A stretch of 64,000 nucleotides of DNA from Thiotrichaceae bacterium UBA7357 (GCA_002470825.1 DKOR01000023.1:59385-123384), one strand, 5' to 3'; shown: positions 35,274-45,187, counted from the first letter of the stretch. The notes: generated from the sequence alone by a model not told the origin. A program made the numbers and translations.

Positions 35274-36959
35274 ATGTCTGGAAATTCTAATTCAGAGCCA
35301 AGTAATTTTATTCGTAACATCATTAATAATGATTTAAAAGATCATAAAAATGATAGTTATATACATACACGTTTCCCACCGGAACCTAATGGTTATCTAC
35401 ATATCGGTCATGCGAAATCGATCTGCTTGAACTTTGGTATCGCTAAAGACTATCAGGGCGGTATTTGTAACTTAAGGTTTGATGATACTAATCCTGCAAA
35501 AGAAGATGTTGAATATACAGACTCGATTAAAAATGATGTTAAGTGGCTCGGTTTTGACTGGGCAGACCGGCTCTTTTATGCCTCTGATTATTATGAAAAA
35601 TTATTTGAGTTTGCAAAACAATTAATTAGTGATGAAAAGGCCTATGTTTGTCACTTAAGTGCGAATGATATAAGAGAGTACCGAGGGACTTTAACTGAAC
35701 CAGGTAAGCCGAGTCCTTATCGTGAAAGAAGCGTTGAAGAGAATCTCGATTTATTTAATCGAATGCATGCTGGTGAGTTTGATGAAGGTGAATGTCTGTT
35801 GCGAGCAAAAATTGATATGGTTTCACCTAATATGAATATGCGTGATCCAGCAATCTATAGAATAAAAAAAGTTGCGCACCATCGAACAGGGAATCATTGG
35901 TGCATCTACCCGATGTATGATTACACACATTGCGTCTCAGATGCATTGGAAGGCATCACGCATTCTTTATGCACATTGGAGTTTGAAGACCATCGTCCTC
36001 TGTATGATTGGTTTCTTGAACAATTACCAGTGCCGTGTCACCCACAACAGATTGAGTTTGCTCGTTTGAATTTAAATTATACGGTTACCAGTAAGCGAAA
36101 ATTAAATGAACTGGTGACGGATGGATATGTGTCTGGCTGGGATGATCCACGCATGCCTACCATTGTTGGGATGCGTCGCCGTGGTTATACACCGGAATCA
36201 ATCCGTGACTTTTGTGGTCGTATCGGTGTTACCAAAACAGACACCATAATCGATGTCGGTGTATTAGAGAATTGTGTGCGTGAAGATCTTGATAAACGAA
36301 CTCGACGTGTGCTTGGTGTTTTAGATCCACTCAAGGTTGTGATTGACAATTATCCTGAAGATAAAACGGAGTCTCTGGACGCACCTTATCATCCAAATAA
36401 TCCAGATATGGGCCAGCGTCAACTACCCTTTTCAAAAGTTCTTTATATAGAGCAACGCGATTTTATGGAAGATCCGCCTAAAAAATTCTTTCGCTTAGGA
36501 CCAGGCCGTGAAGTAAGGTTGCGCTATGCCTACTACATTACCTGTAATGAAGTCATTAAAGATGATGTAGGAAGAATTGTTGAGTTACATTGCACCTATG
36601 ATCCAGAGACTAAAGGTGGTAATTCGCCTGATGGTCGTAAGGTTAAGGGGACTATTCACTGGGTATCGGTTGAGCATGCCTTACAGACTGAAGTGCGTTT
36701 ATATGATCGTCTATTCAACGATCCTAAGCCGGATAGCAATAAACATCAACAAGACTGGAAAGGATTTCTTAATATTGATTCTATAAAACTTATAAAAGAA
36801 GCCTATCTTGAACCATCATTAGCAGGCGCAGAAAAAGAAGATGCTTTTCAATTTGAACGAACGGGTTATTTTTGTGTTGATAATAAGGACCAAGTGAATG
36901 GTAAACCAGTATTTAATAGAACTGTTACCTTGCGCGATTCCTGGGCAAAAAAAAAATAA
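35274..36959 (+). CDS. glnS: Glutaminyl-tRNA synthetase
   Basis: 561 residues. Class I signatures are PPEPNGYLHIGHAKS near the N-terminus and VTSKRKL (KMSKS equivalent). The GlnRS-specific FDDTNPAKE and the C-terminal anticodon-binding beta barrels (RDFMEDPPKKFFRLGPGREVRLRYAYYI) follow. Its presence means this organism charges tRNA-Gln directly. Confidence 0.96.
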   Translation: MSGNSNSEPSNFIRNIINNDLKDHKNDSYIHTRFPPEPNGYLHIGHAKSICLNFGIAKDYQGGICNLRFDDTNPAKEDVEYTDSIKNDVKWLGFDWADRLFYASDYYEKLFEFAKQLISDEKAYVCHLSANDIREYRGTLTEPGKPSPYRERSVEENLDLFNRMHAGEFDEGECLLRAKIDMVSPNMNMRDPAIYRIKKVAHHRTGNHWCIYPMYDYTHCVSDALEGITHSLCTLEFEDHRPLYDWFLEQLPVPCHPQQIEFARLNLNYTVTSKRKLNELVTDGYVSGWDDPRMPTIVGMRRRGYTPESIRDFCGRIGVTKTDTIIDVGVLENCVREDLDKRTRRVLGVLDPLKVVIDNYPEDKTESLDAPYHPNNPDMGQRQLPFSKVLYIEQRDFMEDPPKKFFRLGPGREVRLRYAYYITCNEVIKDDVGRIVELHCTYDPETKGGNSPDGRKVKGTIHWVSVEHALQTEVRLYDRLFNDPKPDSNKHQQDWKGFLNIDSIKLIKEAYLEPSLAGAEKEDAFQFERTGYFCVDNKDQVNGKPVFNRTVTLRDSWAKKK

Positions 36960-37123
36960 CGTAAGAATTATTTTCTAATAAATTCTCCATCGTGGGACTT
37001 ATGCTAGTATCATAAATAAGTAGAAGTTCTTCGTGAATAATATGTTAGCCTGATATATCAAGCAATAGCCGAAATACAAGTAGTATGGGAGAATAAGTCT
37101 CCATTTAAAGAATCAATCAATAT

Positions 37124-38017
37124 ATGAAGTTCAATTCAGACGCACTTTATCGCTCTCATATTAAAAGTTTGTCACTTATTAGCAATGGTAAGGTTAGGGA
37201 TATTTATAATATCGATGATGAGCATATTTTAATTGTTACCAGTGATCGACTTTCAGCTTTTGATGTGATTTTGCCGGATCCTATACCAGGTAAAGGAAGT
37301 ATTTTAACCGAGGTATCAAACTTTTGGTTTGATCGTTGTAAACATATCATCCCTAACCATCTTACAGGTATCACTATAAATGATGTCATAAAAGAACATG
37401 AAGAATTCGAAATATTAAAGTCGCGATCAATTGTCGTGCGAAAACTAAAGGCCTTACCCATAGAAGCAGTCATTCGTGGTTACTTAATTGGTTCTGGCTG
37501 GGAGGACTATCAGGCTGCCGGTGAAGTTTGTGGAATAAGTCTGCAATCAGGGTTGCAACAAGCACAGAAATTACCAGAGCCAATCTTTACGCCAGCGACG
37601 AAAGCCGGTATTGGTGAGCATGATGAAAATATTGATTTTGAGAAGACGGTAGAATTGATAGGCCGTGATCTGGCGGAGCAAGTAAGGTATGTTAGTTTAA
37701 AAATTTATTCTGAAGCTGCCGAGTATGCGCGAAAAAGAAATATTATCATTGCTGATACCAAGTTTGAGTTTGGAGTCGACGAGAATAATCAGCTTATTTT
37801 AATAGATGAAGTACTAACGCCAGATTCATCTCGTTTTTGGCCAATGGAATCATATAAGGTTGGGACCAGCCCACCGAGTTTTGATAAACAATATATACGT
37901 GATTATTTAGAAACATTGGACTGGGATAAAACCGCGCCTGGACCAAGTTTATCTGAGGAAGTCATAAGAAATACCGCTGCAAAATATGAAGAAGCGCGTG
38001 ACAAACTCATTCCATAA
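37124..38017 (+). CDS. purC: Phosphoribosylaminoimidazole-succinocarboxamide synthase
   Basis: SAICAR synthetase of purine synthesis. 297 residues, the longer form shared by yeast and many proteobacteria. Motifs are NGKVRDIYNI with the ATP-binding loop, VTSDRLSAFDVILPDPIPGKG, LPIEAVIRGYLIGSGWEDYQ, ADTKFEFG and DEVLTPDSSRFWP. A weak imperfect hairpin (37085-37104) lies 20 bases upstream. The preceding 164-base spacer shows no purine riboswitch. Confidence 0.95.
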   Translation: MKFNSDALYRSHIKSLSLISNGKVRDIYNIDDEHILIVTSDRLSAFDVILPDPIPGKGSILTEVSNFWFDRCKHIIPNHLTGITINDVIKEHEEFEILKSRSIVVRKLKALPIEAVIRGYLIGSGWEDYQAAGEVCGISLQSGLQQAQKLPEPIFTPATKAGIGEHDENIDFEKTVELIGRDLAEQVRYVSLKIYSEAAEYARKRNIIIADTKFEFGVDENNQLILIDEVLTPDSSRFWPMESYKVGTSPPSFDKQYIRDYLETLDWDKTAPGPSLSEEVIRNTAAKYEEARDKLIP

Positions 38018-38037
38018 TACACATAGAGGTTCCTGAG

Positions 38038-38685
38038 GTGCGAGAAGTAAAAAAACTAATTGATGGATATCAACGCTTTCATAAAAAGTATTTTCAGGAA
38101 CAACCTGAAATATATAATAGTTTGTTTGAACAAGGTCAGTCACCAAAGTTCTTAGTTATTTCTTGTTGTGATTCACGAGTACATCCCACACAGGTTATGG
38201 ACACCATGCCTGGTGATATTTTTGTAATTCGTAACGTTGCAAACTTAGTACCGGTTAACGAAGTAGATGGCAAACCTCACGGCACTAGTGCCGCAATCGA
38301 GTTTGCAATAAAGCATCTGGATGTGAAGCATATTATTGTTTTTGGACATAGTCAGTGTGGTGGTATAAGAAGTTTAATGGAAGGCGATCATCTTGATCAT
38401 GAATATGGATTTATCGATCCATGGATGGAGATTGCTAAGTCGGCCAAGGAAGCGGTCGTCAATGATTATGCTGATGAAGACTTTGATGCACAATGTATTA
38501 TGTGTGAAAAGGCATCGATACAAGTATCACTTAAGAATCTAAAAACTTTTCCTTGGGTAAAAGAACGTTATGACGCGGGCAATTTATTTATACACGGATG
38601 GTACTTCGATATTGAAAGTGGCAATTTATTCGGTAATAAGGGTGATCAGTTTGTCCCAGTAAAAGATTTGGCGTTCATCAGTTGA
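38038..38685 (+). CDS. can: Beta-class carbonic anhydrase
   Basis: Interconverts CO2 and bicarbonate. 215 residues from a GTG start. Zinc ligands and the catalytic dyad are visible as CCDSRVHP (Cys and Asp/Arg) and FGHSQCGG (His and Cys). Other markers are VIRNVANLVP and AIEFAIKHL. It begins 20 bases after purC, so co-transcription is likely. No carboxysome or Calvin-specific genes (rubisco, phosphoribulokinase) are in the window. Confidence 0.94.
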   Translation: MREVKKLIDGYQRFHKKYFQEQPEIYNSLFEQGQSPKFLVISCCDSRVHPTQVMDTMPGDIFVIRNVANLVPVNEVDGKPHGTSAAIEFAIKHLDVKHIIVFGHSQCGGIRSLMEGDHLDHEYGFIDPWMEIAKSAKEAVVNDYADEDFDAQCIMCEKASIQVSLKNLKTFPWVKERYDAGNLFIHGWYFDIESGNLFGNKGDQFVPVKDLAFIS

Positions 38686-38934
38686 ATAAAAAAGCTAGTA
38701 ATACGACTTATTGAATGTAGTGCTTCATATGATAATTTCGTGTTCTTTTTGTCTGGTTGTTTGGATGAGAGTAGCAACAGCAGAAGCGATCATGACAGTG
38801 TCTCACTGACTGCCATTACATGTCAGTTCTAAGCCAGAGTCAGAGATGCCTGCAAAATCCATAATGGTCATGCTTATAGATATTTATCTTTAATATTTGT
38901 AATCATAATTATCGATATACTCTAAGGAAACTAA

Positions 38935-39393
38935 ATGAAAATTTGGGTCGATGCAGATGCCTGTCCAGTGGTGATAAAAGATATTCTTTTTAAAGCTGCT
39001 GATAGAGTAGGTATATTAGTGACACTGATCGCTAATAAATCTATGCAAATACCATCATCACCAAATATAAAGTTTGTGCTTGTCTCATCTGGTTTGGATG
39101 TTGCGGATAATGAAATAGTTAAAAAGCTTGATGCAGGTGATCTTGTTATTACCGCAGATATTCCTCTGGCAGCAGAGGCTATTGAGAAAGGTGGTATTGC
39201 ACTTAATCCGCGTGGAGAGCTTTATACGACAGACAATATAAAAGCACGTTTGAGTATGAGAGACTTTATGTATACTTTACGAAGTAGCGGTGTGCAGACA
39301 GGTGGACCATCAGCATTAAGTAAAAATGATAGACAAACCTTTGCTAATAATCTTGATAAATTATTAACTAAATATATTAAAAAATTAACATAG
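38935..39393 (+). CDS. UPF0178 (YaiI/YqxD) family protein
   Basis: 152 residues, starting MKIWVDADACP, the family signature, with VLVSSGLDVADNEIV, GDLVITADIPLAAEA and ALNPRGELYT. The motifs resemble NYN/PIN-type nuclease folds, but no activity is established. It is a stand-alone gene in an AT-rich area. Confidence 0.92.
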   Translation: MKIWVDADACPVVIKDILFKAADRVGILVTLIANKSMQIPSSPNIKFVLVSSGLDVADNEIVKKLDAGDLVITADIPLAAEAIEKGGIALNPRGELYTTDNIKARLSMRDFMYTLRSSGVQTGGPSALSKNDRQTFANNLDKLLTKYIKKLT

Positions 39394-39912
39394 AGATCTG
39401 TATCTCCTATAACGGATATTAATTTTATCAAGTTCTCATCTGAATAATAAATATTATGGTTGCTTGTATATAAGACTAAAACTTTAAAAAACAATAAGGT
39501 TTTATTGAAAACTCACAGAACGGTCTTTAATCGAATGGTAAATATGCTGTGTGTAGGCCAATGTCACGTCAGTTACTAAGTTAGCAGTGAGCTGAAAGGG
39601 TGTTCGAATAATTATTTTTGGTACAGATTGAAGAGAATATGCTTTTAGTTACCACGATGTTATGTAATGAGCTAATTTTTCTTTAGAATACAGCTCGCTT
39701 TAAAGCTAGTCTCTGCGACAGGTAAAAGATGTTTATACTAAGGTAAGACTGCTCCTTTATTGCAAATGGGCAAAATAGCAAGCGTACTATCCATGGGCCT
39801 GGTATTTGTAGTTGATTTCAATAATATTCGCATTATAACTAAAACGAAACATATATTTAGAGCACCAGCATTATCTTGTTTTTAATAGGAAGTGAATAAA
39901 TAATATATTATA
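39394..39912. other. 519-base gene-free region
   Basis: AT-rich with scattered stops. One short frame at 39766-39885 (39 codons, MGKIASVLSMGLV...) has a start but no recognisable match or ribosome-binding site. No terminator-like hairpin of note. Confidence 0.45.
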
Positions 39913-40251
39913 GTAATAGCAAGAGTAATTAAATTTTGCGGGGCGATAGTAGCAGATTATAATAATATCGATGCGACAGAATGTGCAGGAGGTATAACTG
40001 AACCAGACTTTCTGGAGGTTGATAATATTAAAAAAGCTTTAGTACATGAATTTGAGAGTGATGGTGCGGTGTTTCCCTGGATAGTCGTTCGTGAGCTTGG
40101 CCCTGAATGAATACGCGTCATCTCTGATGTATTTAACTAAGACTGAGAAGATTTTCACGCAAGTGGTTTTGTGGATTTACTAAAAAGCACATCGCATGTG
40201 CTAAAATTAAAATCAGGCTGCGTTCTGTTGATACTACATTCAGAAGATTAA
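39913..40251 (+). pseudogene. Unrecognised gene relic with three in-frame stops
   Basis: One continuous phase from 39913 to the stop at 40249-40251 reads as a protein-like sequence of 112 codons interrupted only by TGA at 40108, TAA at 40138 and TGA at 40144, with no frameshift. The first part is VARVIKFCGAIVADYNNID, then ECAGGITEPDFLEVDNIKKAL, DGAVFPWIVVRELGPE, and after the stops EDFHASGFVDLLKSTSHVLKLKSG. The start codon seems lost (GTA/ATA where ATG is expected). I do not recognise the family. The pattern of substitutions without indels points to a recently inactivated gene. Confidence 0.5.
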
Positions 40252-40287
40252 AAGTGTCTTTTTTAACGCTTTAGAGGAGAAATTAGT

Positions 40288-40686
40288 ATGAAATTCAACT
40301 GTTTTTTATTTTTAGTAAGTTTAGTTTTGTCAGTGCAAGTTTATGCTGAAAGACTGGTGATATCAGATATTATGCCGCCAGCGAACCTTGAAAATATTCA
40401 CGTTGTTAAGCTTGCTAGTGATTCATTTTCAACAGATTTTATTATTTTTGTGAAAAATATGGTCCCATTACACAAACACGTTGAACATTCAGAAACAATT
40501 TATGTCTTGGAAGGTAAAGCGCAGTTGCAACTTGGAGATCAAAGTATGGAGATTGTTGCGGGTGATTATATAAGAGTACCGCGGGGAACGACGCATGGGG
40601 TGAAGGTACTTTCATCTGTTCCGCTTAAAGTCCTTTCTGTACAGGCACCAGAGTTTTTTGGTAAAGACAGAGTCAACGTGAATTAA
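40288..40686 (+). CDS. Exported small cupin protein
   Basis: 132 residues with a signal peptide (FNCFLFLVSLVLSVQVYA, about 3-20). The cupin core has VPLHKHVEHSETIYVLEGKAQL (metal-binding His/Glu) and AGDYIRVPRGTTHGVKVL. AGGAG precedes the ATG. A periplasmic metal-binding or small-molecule role is possible; function unknown. Flanked by two inactivated genes, but itself uninterrupted. Confidence 0.85.
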   Translation: MKFNCFLFLVSLVLSVQVYAERLVISDIMPPANLENIHVVKLASDSFSTDFIIFVKNMVPLHKHVEHSETIYVLEGKAQLQLGDQSMEIVAGDYIRVPRGTTHGVKVLSSVPLKVLSVQAPEFFGKDRVNVN

Positions 40687-40693
40687 CTTAATA

Positions 40694-41046
40694 ATGTCGA
40701 CACAAGATACATGCTGTACGTTGGCGCCTTATTTTAAGGTAGCAGAAGGAAGACTTGAAGACTTTAAAGTTTTATGTAAACAGTTCATGAAAATGAACCG
40801 AACTGTCTTTATTATGGCTTCAGTATTAAAGACGACGTCATACATTGCCGAGAAGGGTATGTCGATGCAGAAGCTGTGTTAGCACACATTGAAAATGCCG
40901 GTCACTTACTTGGTGAAGCATTAAATATTTGTGAGATTGTTCGACTTGAGGTTCATGGTCCAGAAGCAGAGCTAGCAAAATTGCGGGGACCTTTGGTAGG
41001 TTTAAATCCTGAATATTATGTCCTTGAATATGGCTTTCGACGTTAA
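40694..41046 (+). pseudogene. Antibiotic biosynthesis monooxygenase (ABM) family gene, single frameshift
   Basis: The first frame gives MSTQDTCCTLAPYFKVAEG followed by RLEDFKVLCKQFMKM and then runs off. Near 40795 a one-base loss (the sequence would read on with a second G after ATG) restores a frame reading EPNCLYYGFSIKDDVIHCREGY, then VLAHIENAGHLLGEAL, RLEVHGPEAELAKLR, LNPEYYVLEYGFRR and a stop at 41044-41046. The joined product of about 117 residues is a complete dimeric alpha-beta barrel monooxygenase-like protein. The rest of the sequence is well preserved, so this is either a very recent mutation or a sequencing/assembly error. It starts 8 bases after the cupin gene and was probably co-transcribed. 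Confidence 0.78.
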
Positions 41047-41083
41047 CTCTATCCAATCAAACAGGTGATCCCCTTTATCTTTT

Positions 41084-41347
41084 CTAAGACATCATTTTTA
41101 TTAACGCATGTCTTTCCTCAATGTCTTCTACAACGGTCATTGCTGTATTGAACGCGATAACATTTTTGTCATGTACGCCGAGTAATTTTTCTAGTTGAAG
41201 ATTTTCCGCGATGCTTGCTGAACCACCTTGTTTATACTTTATGTCGATATCTTGCAGAAAATGAAAATAAGCTTCCTTGCTTATGCTCATATCCTGAAAT
41301 GCTTGATAGGCAGTTTTTGCTTTTTTAGTTAAGTTATCAATAGACAT
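41084..41347 (-). CDS. Hypothetical protein after the aldolase gene
   Basis: 87 residues, helical and charged (MSIDNLTKKAKTAYQAF at the start, ERHALIKMMS at the end), no signal peptide or membrane segment. I do not recognise it. It follows the aldolase gene by 9 bases on the same strand, so it belongs to the tkt-gap-pgk-pyk-fba operon and might be a small accessory protein. Confidence 0.65.
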   Translation of the reverse strand: MSIDNLTKKAKTAYQAFQDMSISKEAYFHFLQDIDIKYKQGGSASIAENLQLEKLLGVHDKNVIAFNTAMTVVEDIEERHALIKMMS

Positions 41348-41356
41348 AAATAAACT

Positions 41357-42379
41357 CTACGTGGCACTTTCCATATCAGCGTTGTATGTGCCTGTACAAG
41401 CGTGGCTATTGCATTTTGAACGATGTAATAATGCCTTCTGTGCTTCTTCAATGTTTGACTCTTTACCGGCCCATGCACTTAGACAAGGTTCTTGTAGTGC
41501 GCGCCCGTATGAAAAGCTAAGTGGCCATGGTAATTCTGGGTTGCTTGCATTCATGGCGTTCAGATGAGCTGTTGCCAGTTTGGGGCTCTGCCCACCGGAA
41601 AGAAAGACGATGCCTGGTAGTTTAGCAGGTACATTTTTTACTAGGCAACGTACGGTTTGATCTGCGACTTCTTGGATATTCGCCTGTTTTGAACACTGCT
41701 TTCCTGAAATAACCATATTAGTTTTGAGTATGGTATGTTCAACATTGATATCTTGCTTCTTAAGCGCACTAAACAATGCTAACAGAGTCATCTCAGTAAC
41801 TTCATAGCAACGTTCAATAGTATTATCAGCATCCATCAAGACTTCAGGCTCCACCATTGGCACAATTCCAGCTTCCTGACAGAGTCCGGCATATCGAGCA
41901 AGTGCATGAACATTTGCTTCGACACATGCTTGAGTAGGGGTATTTCCCCCAATAGTTATGACTGCACGCCATTTAGCAAATTTAGCACCGAGCGATTTAT
42001 ATTCTGCTAATCTGTCACGTAAGCCATCAAGTCCTTCTGTAATTTTTTCATTTGTATGTAAAGCAAAATCTTTCGCGCCAGTGTCAACTTTTATACCTGG
42101 CATGATGCCATGATCTATTAGTGATTTGGTAAATGGTGTGCCATCGCTAGTAGCTTGACGAATAGTCTCATCATAAAGAATCATGCCGCTAATGAATCTA
42201 TTGCCGCCCGGATTAGTTATTAGTAAATCGCGATACGCTCGACGATTTTGTTCTGTTGATTCAAAATCAATCGTATCGAATCTTTTCTTGATTGTCGGTG
42301 TGCTTTCGTCAATAGCAAGTATGCCCTTACCTTTTGCAACCATTGCTTTTGCTGTGGTTTCAAGTTCTGCTGCGCTCAT
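41357..42379 (-). CDS. fba: Fructose-bisphosphate aldolase, class I (eukaryote-like)
   Basis: 340 residues. It cleaves fructose 1,6-bisphosphate through a Schiff base. GKGILAIDESTPTIKKRF at the N-terminus, AKWRAVITIG, VPMVEPEVLMD and the lysine loop HTILKTNMVISG with the catalytic lysine, then FLSGGQSPKLAT and FSYGRALQ, are the class I signatures of animal- and plant-type aldolases. Many gammaproteobacteria have the metal-dependent class II enzyme at this place in the cluster. It lies 58 bases after pyk. Confidence 0.95.
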   Translation of the reverse strand: MSAAELETTAKAMVAKGKGILAIDESTPTIKKRFDTIDFESTEQNRRAYRDLLITNPGGNRFISGMILYDETIRQATSDGTPFTKSLIDHGIMPGIKVDTGAKDFALHTNEKITEGLDGLRDRLAEYKSLGAKFAKWRAVITIGGNTPTQACVEANVHALARYAGLCQEAGIVPMVEPEVLMDADNTIERCYEVTEMTLLALFSALKKQDINVEHTILKTNMVISGKQCSKQANIQEVADQTVRCLVKNVPAKLPGIVFLSGGQSPKLATAHLNAMNASNPELPWPLSFSYGRALQEPCLSAWAGKESNIEEAQKALLHRSKCNSHACTGTYNADMESAT

Positions 42380-42436
42380 TTTTATTTTCCTCGTTAACGC
42401 TATAGGTTTATTAAGATGTATTTAGAAATTAAATAA

Positions 42437-43879
42437 TTAAAGAGTATGTTCCAAAGCTTGTCCCACCTGAATAATCTTCATGTTATTAGTGCCGCCACGT
42501 CTGCCATGTAGGTCGCCCTTGGTAATAATCACAAAGTCACCTTCTTTCACGACGCCTTCAGTGATGAGTTGGTCTATCATTTGTTTATTGGCTTCCAAAG
42601 GATCGGTGTGAGTAATATCAAACTTCATGGGATAGACGCCACGATATAATGCAACACGTCTTCTTGTGGATGTATGTCGAGCAAATGCAAAAATAGGTAT
42701 AACTGAGCTAATACGCGACATCCATAAGCAGGTGCTACCAGTTTCTGTCAGACTGCAGATTGCCTTAGCATTTATGTGATTAGCTGAATACATGCTGGAC
42801 ATTGCTATAGCTTCAGAAATAGTTTCAAAGCTTTGATTAATACGATGGTCTGATATGCGAACACTACGTTGTTTTTCTGCCTCTTCACAAATACTCGACA
42901 TTGCTTCGACAACTTTATCTGGATAGCACCCAACACTTGTTTCACCTGATAACATTACTGCATCAGTTCCATCAATGACAGCGTTAGCTACATCAAACAC
43001 TTCAGCTCGTGTTGGTATTTTATTTTCGACCATAGACTCCATCATCTGTGTAGCAGTGATGACAGCACGGTCCATCTTTCTAGCCATCTTTATTAAACTT
43101 TTCTGCACAGGTGGTAAGGATGCATCGCCAATTTCTACTCCAAGATCGCCCCGTGCGATCATTATAGCATCCGATGCTTCAATCATTTCTTCAATATGAT
43201 TAAGCGCTTCAGCGCGTTCAATCTTTGAAATTAGTTGTGCTTTACAACTGCATTCTTTCATCATCTTACGAGCTATTTTTATATCGTTAGCGTCTCTCGG
43301 AAATGAGATCGCAATATAGTCGACCTTTACTTTCGCTGCATGCTTCATATCTTCGATATCTTTTTCAGTGACGGCATTTGCGGATAAACCGCCGCCTTGT
43401 AAATTAATACCTTTATTGTCGCTAAGTATGCCACCAGTGATTACTTTACAATCAATAATATGTTTATGAACAGCTTTGACTTTTAATACAACTCTGCCAT
43501 CATCTACCATTAATTTATCTTCAGCCTTCACATCCGTGGGAAGTTCTTTGTAACTAACTCCGACCCGTGTTTCATCACCGTCATCACTAGCAAGTTTAGT
43601 ATTAATGCTAAATTTTGCGCCTTCATGCAACTTAACTTTACCTTTCTTAAATCGTTCTATGCGAACCTTAGGACCTTGCAAGTCTGCTATTACAGCAACA
43701 GCATGTTTATGTTGTCGCGAAAGACGACGAATTTCTCTCATTCTTTTTTCGTGATCAGCATGCGTTTGATGTGAATAATTGAGTCTAAAGACATCAACTC
43801 CGGCGACAAGCAGTTTTTCTAGCATCCCTGGTTTGTCTGTGGCAGGACCGAGGGTAGCAATGATTTTAGTCCTTCTCAT
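42437..43879 (-). CDS. pyk: Pyruvate kinase
   Basis: 480 residues. RRTKIIATLGPATDKP at the N-terminus, FRLNYSHQTHADH, the catalytic ISKIERAEAL with the active-site lysine, MIARGDLGVEIG, TATQMMESMV and DGTDAVMLSGETSVG. The C-terminal domain is complete, with the allosteric-site stretch ending in GRRGGTNNMKII. Fourth gene of the glycolytic operon, 84 bases after pgk. Confidence 0.96.
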   Translation of the reverse strand: MRRTKIIATLGPATDKPGMLEKLLVAGVDVFRLNYSHQTHADHEKRMREIRRLSRQHKHAVAVIADLQGPKVRIERFKKGKVKLHEGAKFSINTKLASDDGDETRVGVSYKELPTDVKAEDKLMVDDGRVVLKVKAVHKHIIDCKVITGGILSDNKGINLQGGGLSANAVTEKDIEDMKHAAKVKVDYIAISFPRDANDIKIARKMMKECSCKAQLISKIERAEALNHIEEMIEASDAIMIARGDLGVEIGDASLPPVQKSLIKMARKMDRAVITATQMMESMVENKIPTRAEVFDVANAVIDGTDAVMLSGETSVGCYPDKVVEAMSSICEEAEKQRSVRISDHRINQSFETISEAIAMSSMYSANHINAKAICSLTETGSTCLWMSRISSVIPIFAFARHTSTRRRVALYRGVYPMKFDITHTDPLEANKQMIDQLITEGVVKEGDFVIITKGDLHGRRGGTNNMKIIQVGQALEHTL

Positions 43880-43963
43880 TAAGATCTAGTTATCCGTCGT
43901 ATTTTATATGTTTTCATGATCAAGGGGTGGAAATATATTTTGTCAGTCAACATTTCATGAGAT

Positions 43964-45175
43964 CTACAATTCTCTTGCTCGTTCCATCGCTCTCCATGCG
44001 CGAGCCGCCTCTTCTAATATTTCAATAGCGGGAAGTTTCTTGCCTTCTAAGAATTCAAGGAAAGCACCCCCACCAGTTGAAATATATGAAATCTTATCTT
44101 CAACATTGAACTTAGAGATTGCAGCAATAGTGTCTCCTCCTCCAGCAATCGAATATGCATTACTTTCTGCGATTGAGTTTGCTAGATTTTCTGTGCCTTG
44201 GCTGAAGTTGTTAAACTCAAATACACCAAGGGGACCATTCCAAACGATAGTATTTGCTTTCGCTATAAGTTCACTTAATTGTTTGGATGTTTCCGGACCT
44301 ATATCCATAATGATGTCGTCTGTTTCTATATTACTAATATGCTTTGTTACTGCGATAGTGTTCTTATTAAATGCTTTGCCACAAATGACATCTATCGGTA
44401 GCGGAATTTGGCAGCCATTTGTTTTGGCTTGCTTCATTAACATACTGGCGGTCTCAACCAATTCAGCTTCATAAAGAGATTTGCCAACCTCATAACCAGC
44501 TGCTTTTAAAAATGTATTTACAATTCCACCACCAACTATCAGTTGGTCAACTTTTTCTAAGAGTGTTTCAAGTAGGATTAGTTTGCTAGATACTTTTGCG
44601 CCGCCTACTATTGCAACAAGTGGTGTTTTAGGATTTCTGAGTGTCTTAGTCAGGACCTTCAATTCATTTATGAGTAATGGTCCTGCAGCAGATACTGCAG
44701 CATATTTTGCAACGCCATATGTCGACGCTTGTGCACGATGCGCAGTTGCAAAAGCATCATTAACGTAAACCTGGCAGAGTCGCCCCATCTTACGAGCAAG
44801 CACATCATTGTTTTTTATTTCACCTTTCTCAAATCTTACATTCTCACAAAGAACAATTTGATGGTCCGCCATGTCAATACCATTAGTCCAGTTTCTTATA
44901 AGAGGGACATTAATTTTAAGAAAATCACTTAAAGATTTTGCAACTGGTGCGAGTGAAAATGTTTCGTCATATTCACCAGCTATAGGACGACCTAGATGAG
45001 ATACTAATATTATCTTTGCCCCCGCTTCTAATACCTGAGTCAAGGTAGGTAATGTTGCTCGAATACGTATGTCACTAGAAATCTCAGAACCACTTATTGG
45101 GACATTATAATCCTCACGAATTAGTACCGTTTTCCCCGACAGTTCTAGGTCAGCAAGTTTTATTAGTATCGTCAC
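43964..45175 (-). CDS. pgk: Phosphoglycerate kinase
   Basis: 403 residues. REDYNVPI near the N-terminus, LVSHLGRP, LCENVRFEKGE, VYVNDAFATAHRAQAST, the hinge GGAKVSSKL, WNGPLGVFEF and the nucleotide loop SIAGGGDTIAAI, then STGGGAFLEFLEGK. Twelve bases separate it from gap. Confidence 0.97.
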   Translation of the reverse strand: MTILIKLADLELSGKTVLIREDYNVPISGSEISSDIRIRATLPTLTQVLEAGAKIILVSHLGRPIAGEYDETFSLAPVAKSLSDFLKINVPLIRNWTNGIDMADHQIVLCENVRFEKGEIKNNDVLARKMGRLCQVYVNDAFATAHRAQASTYGVAKYAAVSAAGPLLINELKVLTKTLRNPKTPLVAIVGGAKVSSKLILLETLLEKVDQLIVGGGIVNTFLKAAGYEVGKSLYEAELVETASMLMKQAKTNGCQIPLPIDVICGKAFNKNTIAVTKHISNIETDDIIMDIGPETSKQLSELIAKANTIVWNGPLGVFEFNNFSQGTENLANSIAESNAYSIAGGGDTIAAISKFNVEDKISYISTGGGAFLEFLEGKKLPAIEILEEAARAWRAMERAREL

Positions 45176-45187
45176 GTAATAGCTCGT

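Noticed and set aside
37085..37104. Hairpin upstream of purC
   Set aside because: Imperfect, with a bulge and a short loop, no T run and no purine-riboswitch core.
38700..38934. Possible small lipoprotein relic (FFLSGCLDESSNS) between the carbonic anhydrase and UPF0178 genes
   Set aside because: A lipobox-like LSGC is present, but the frame begins at ATA instead of ATG and ends after about 45 codons; chance cannot be excluded.
39766..39885. 39-codon frame MGKIASVLSMGLV...
   Set aside because: No ribosome-binding site, no recognisable family and surrounded by degraded sequence.
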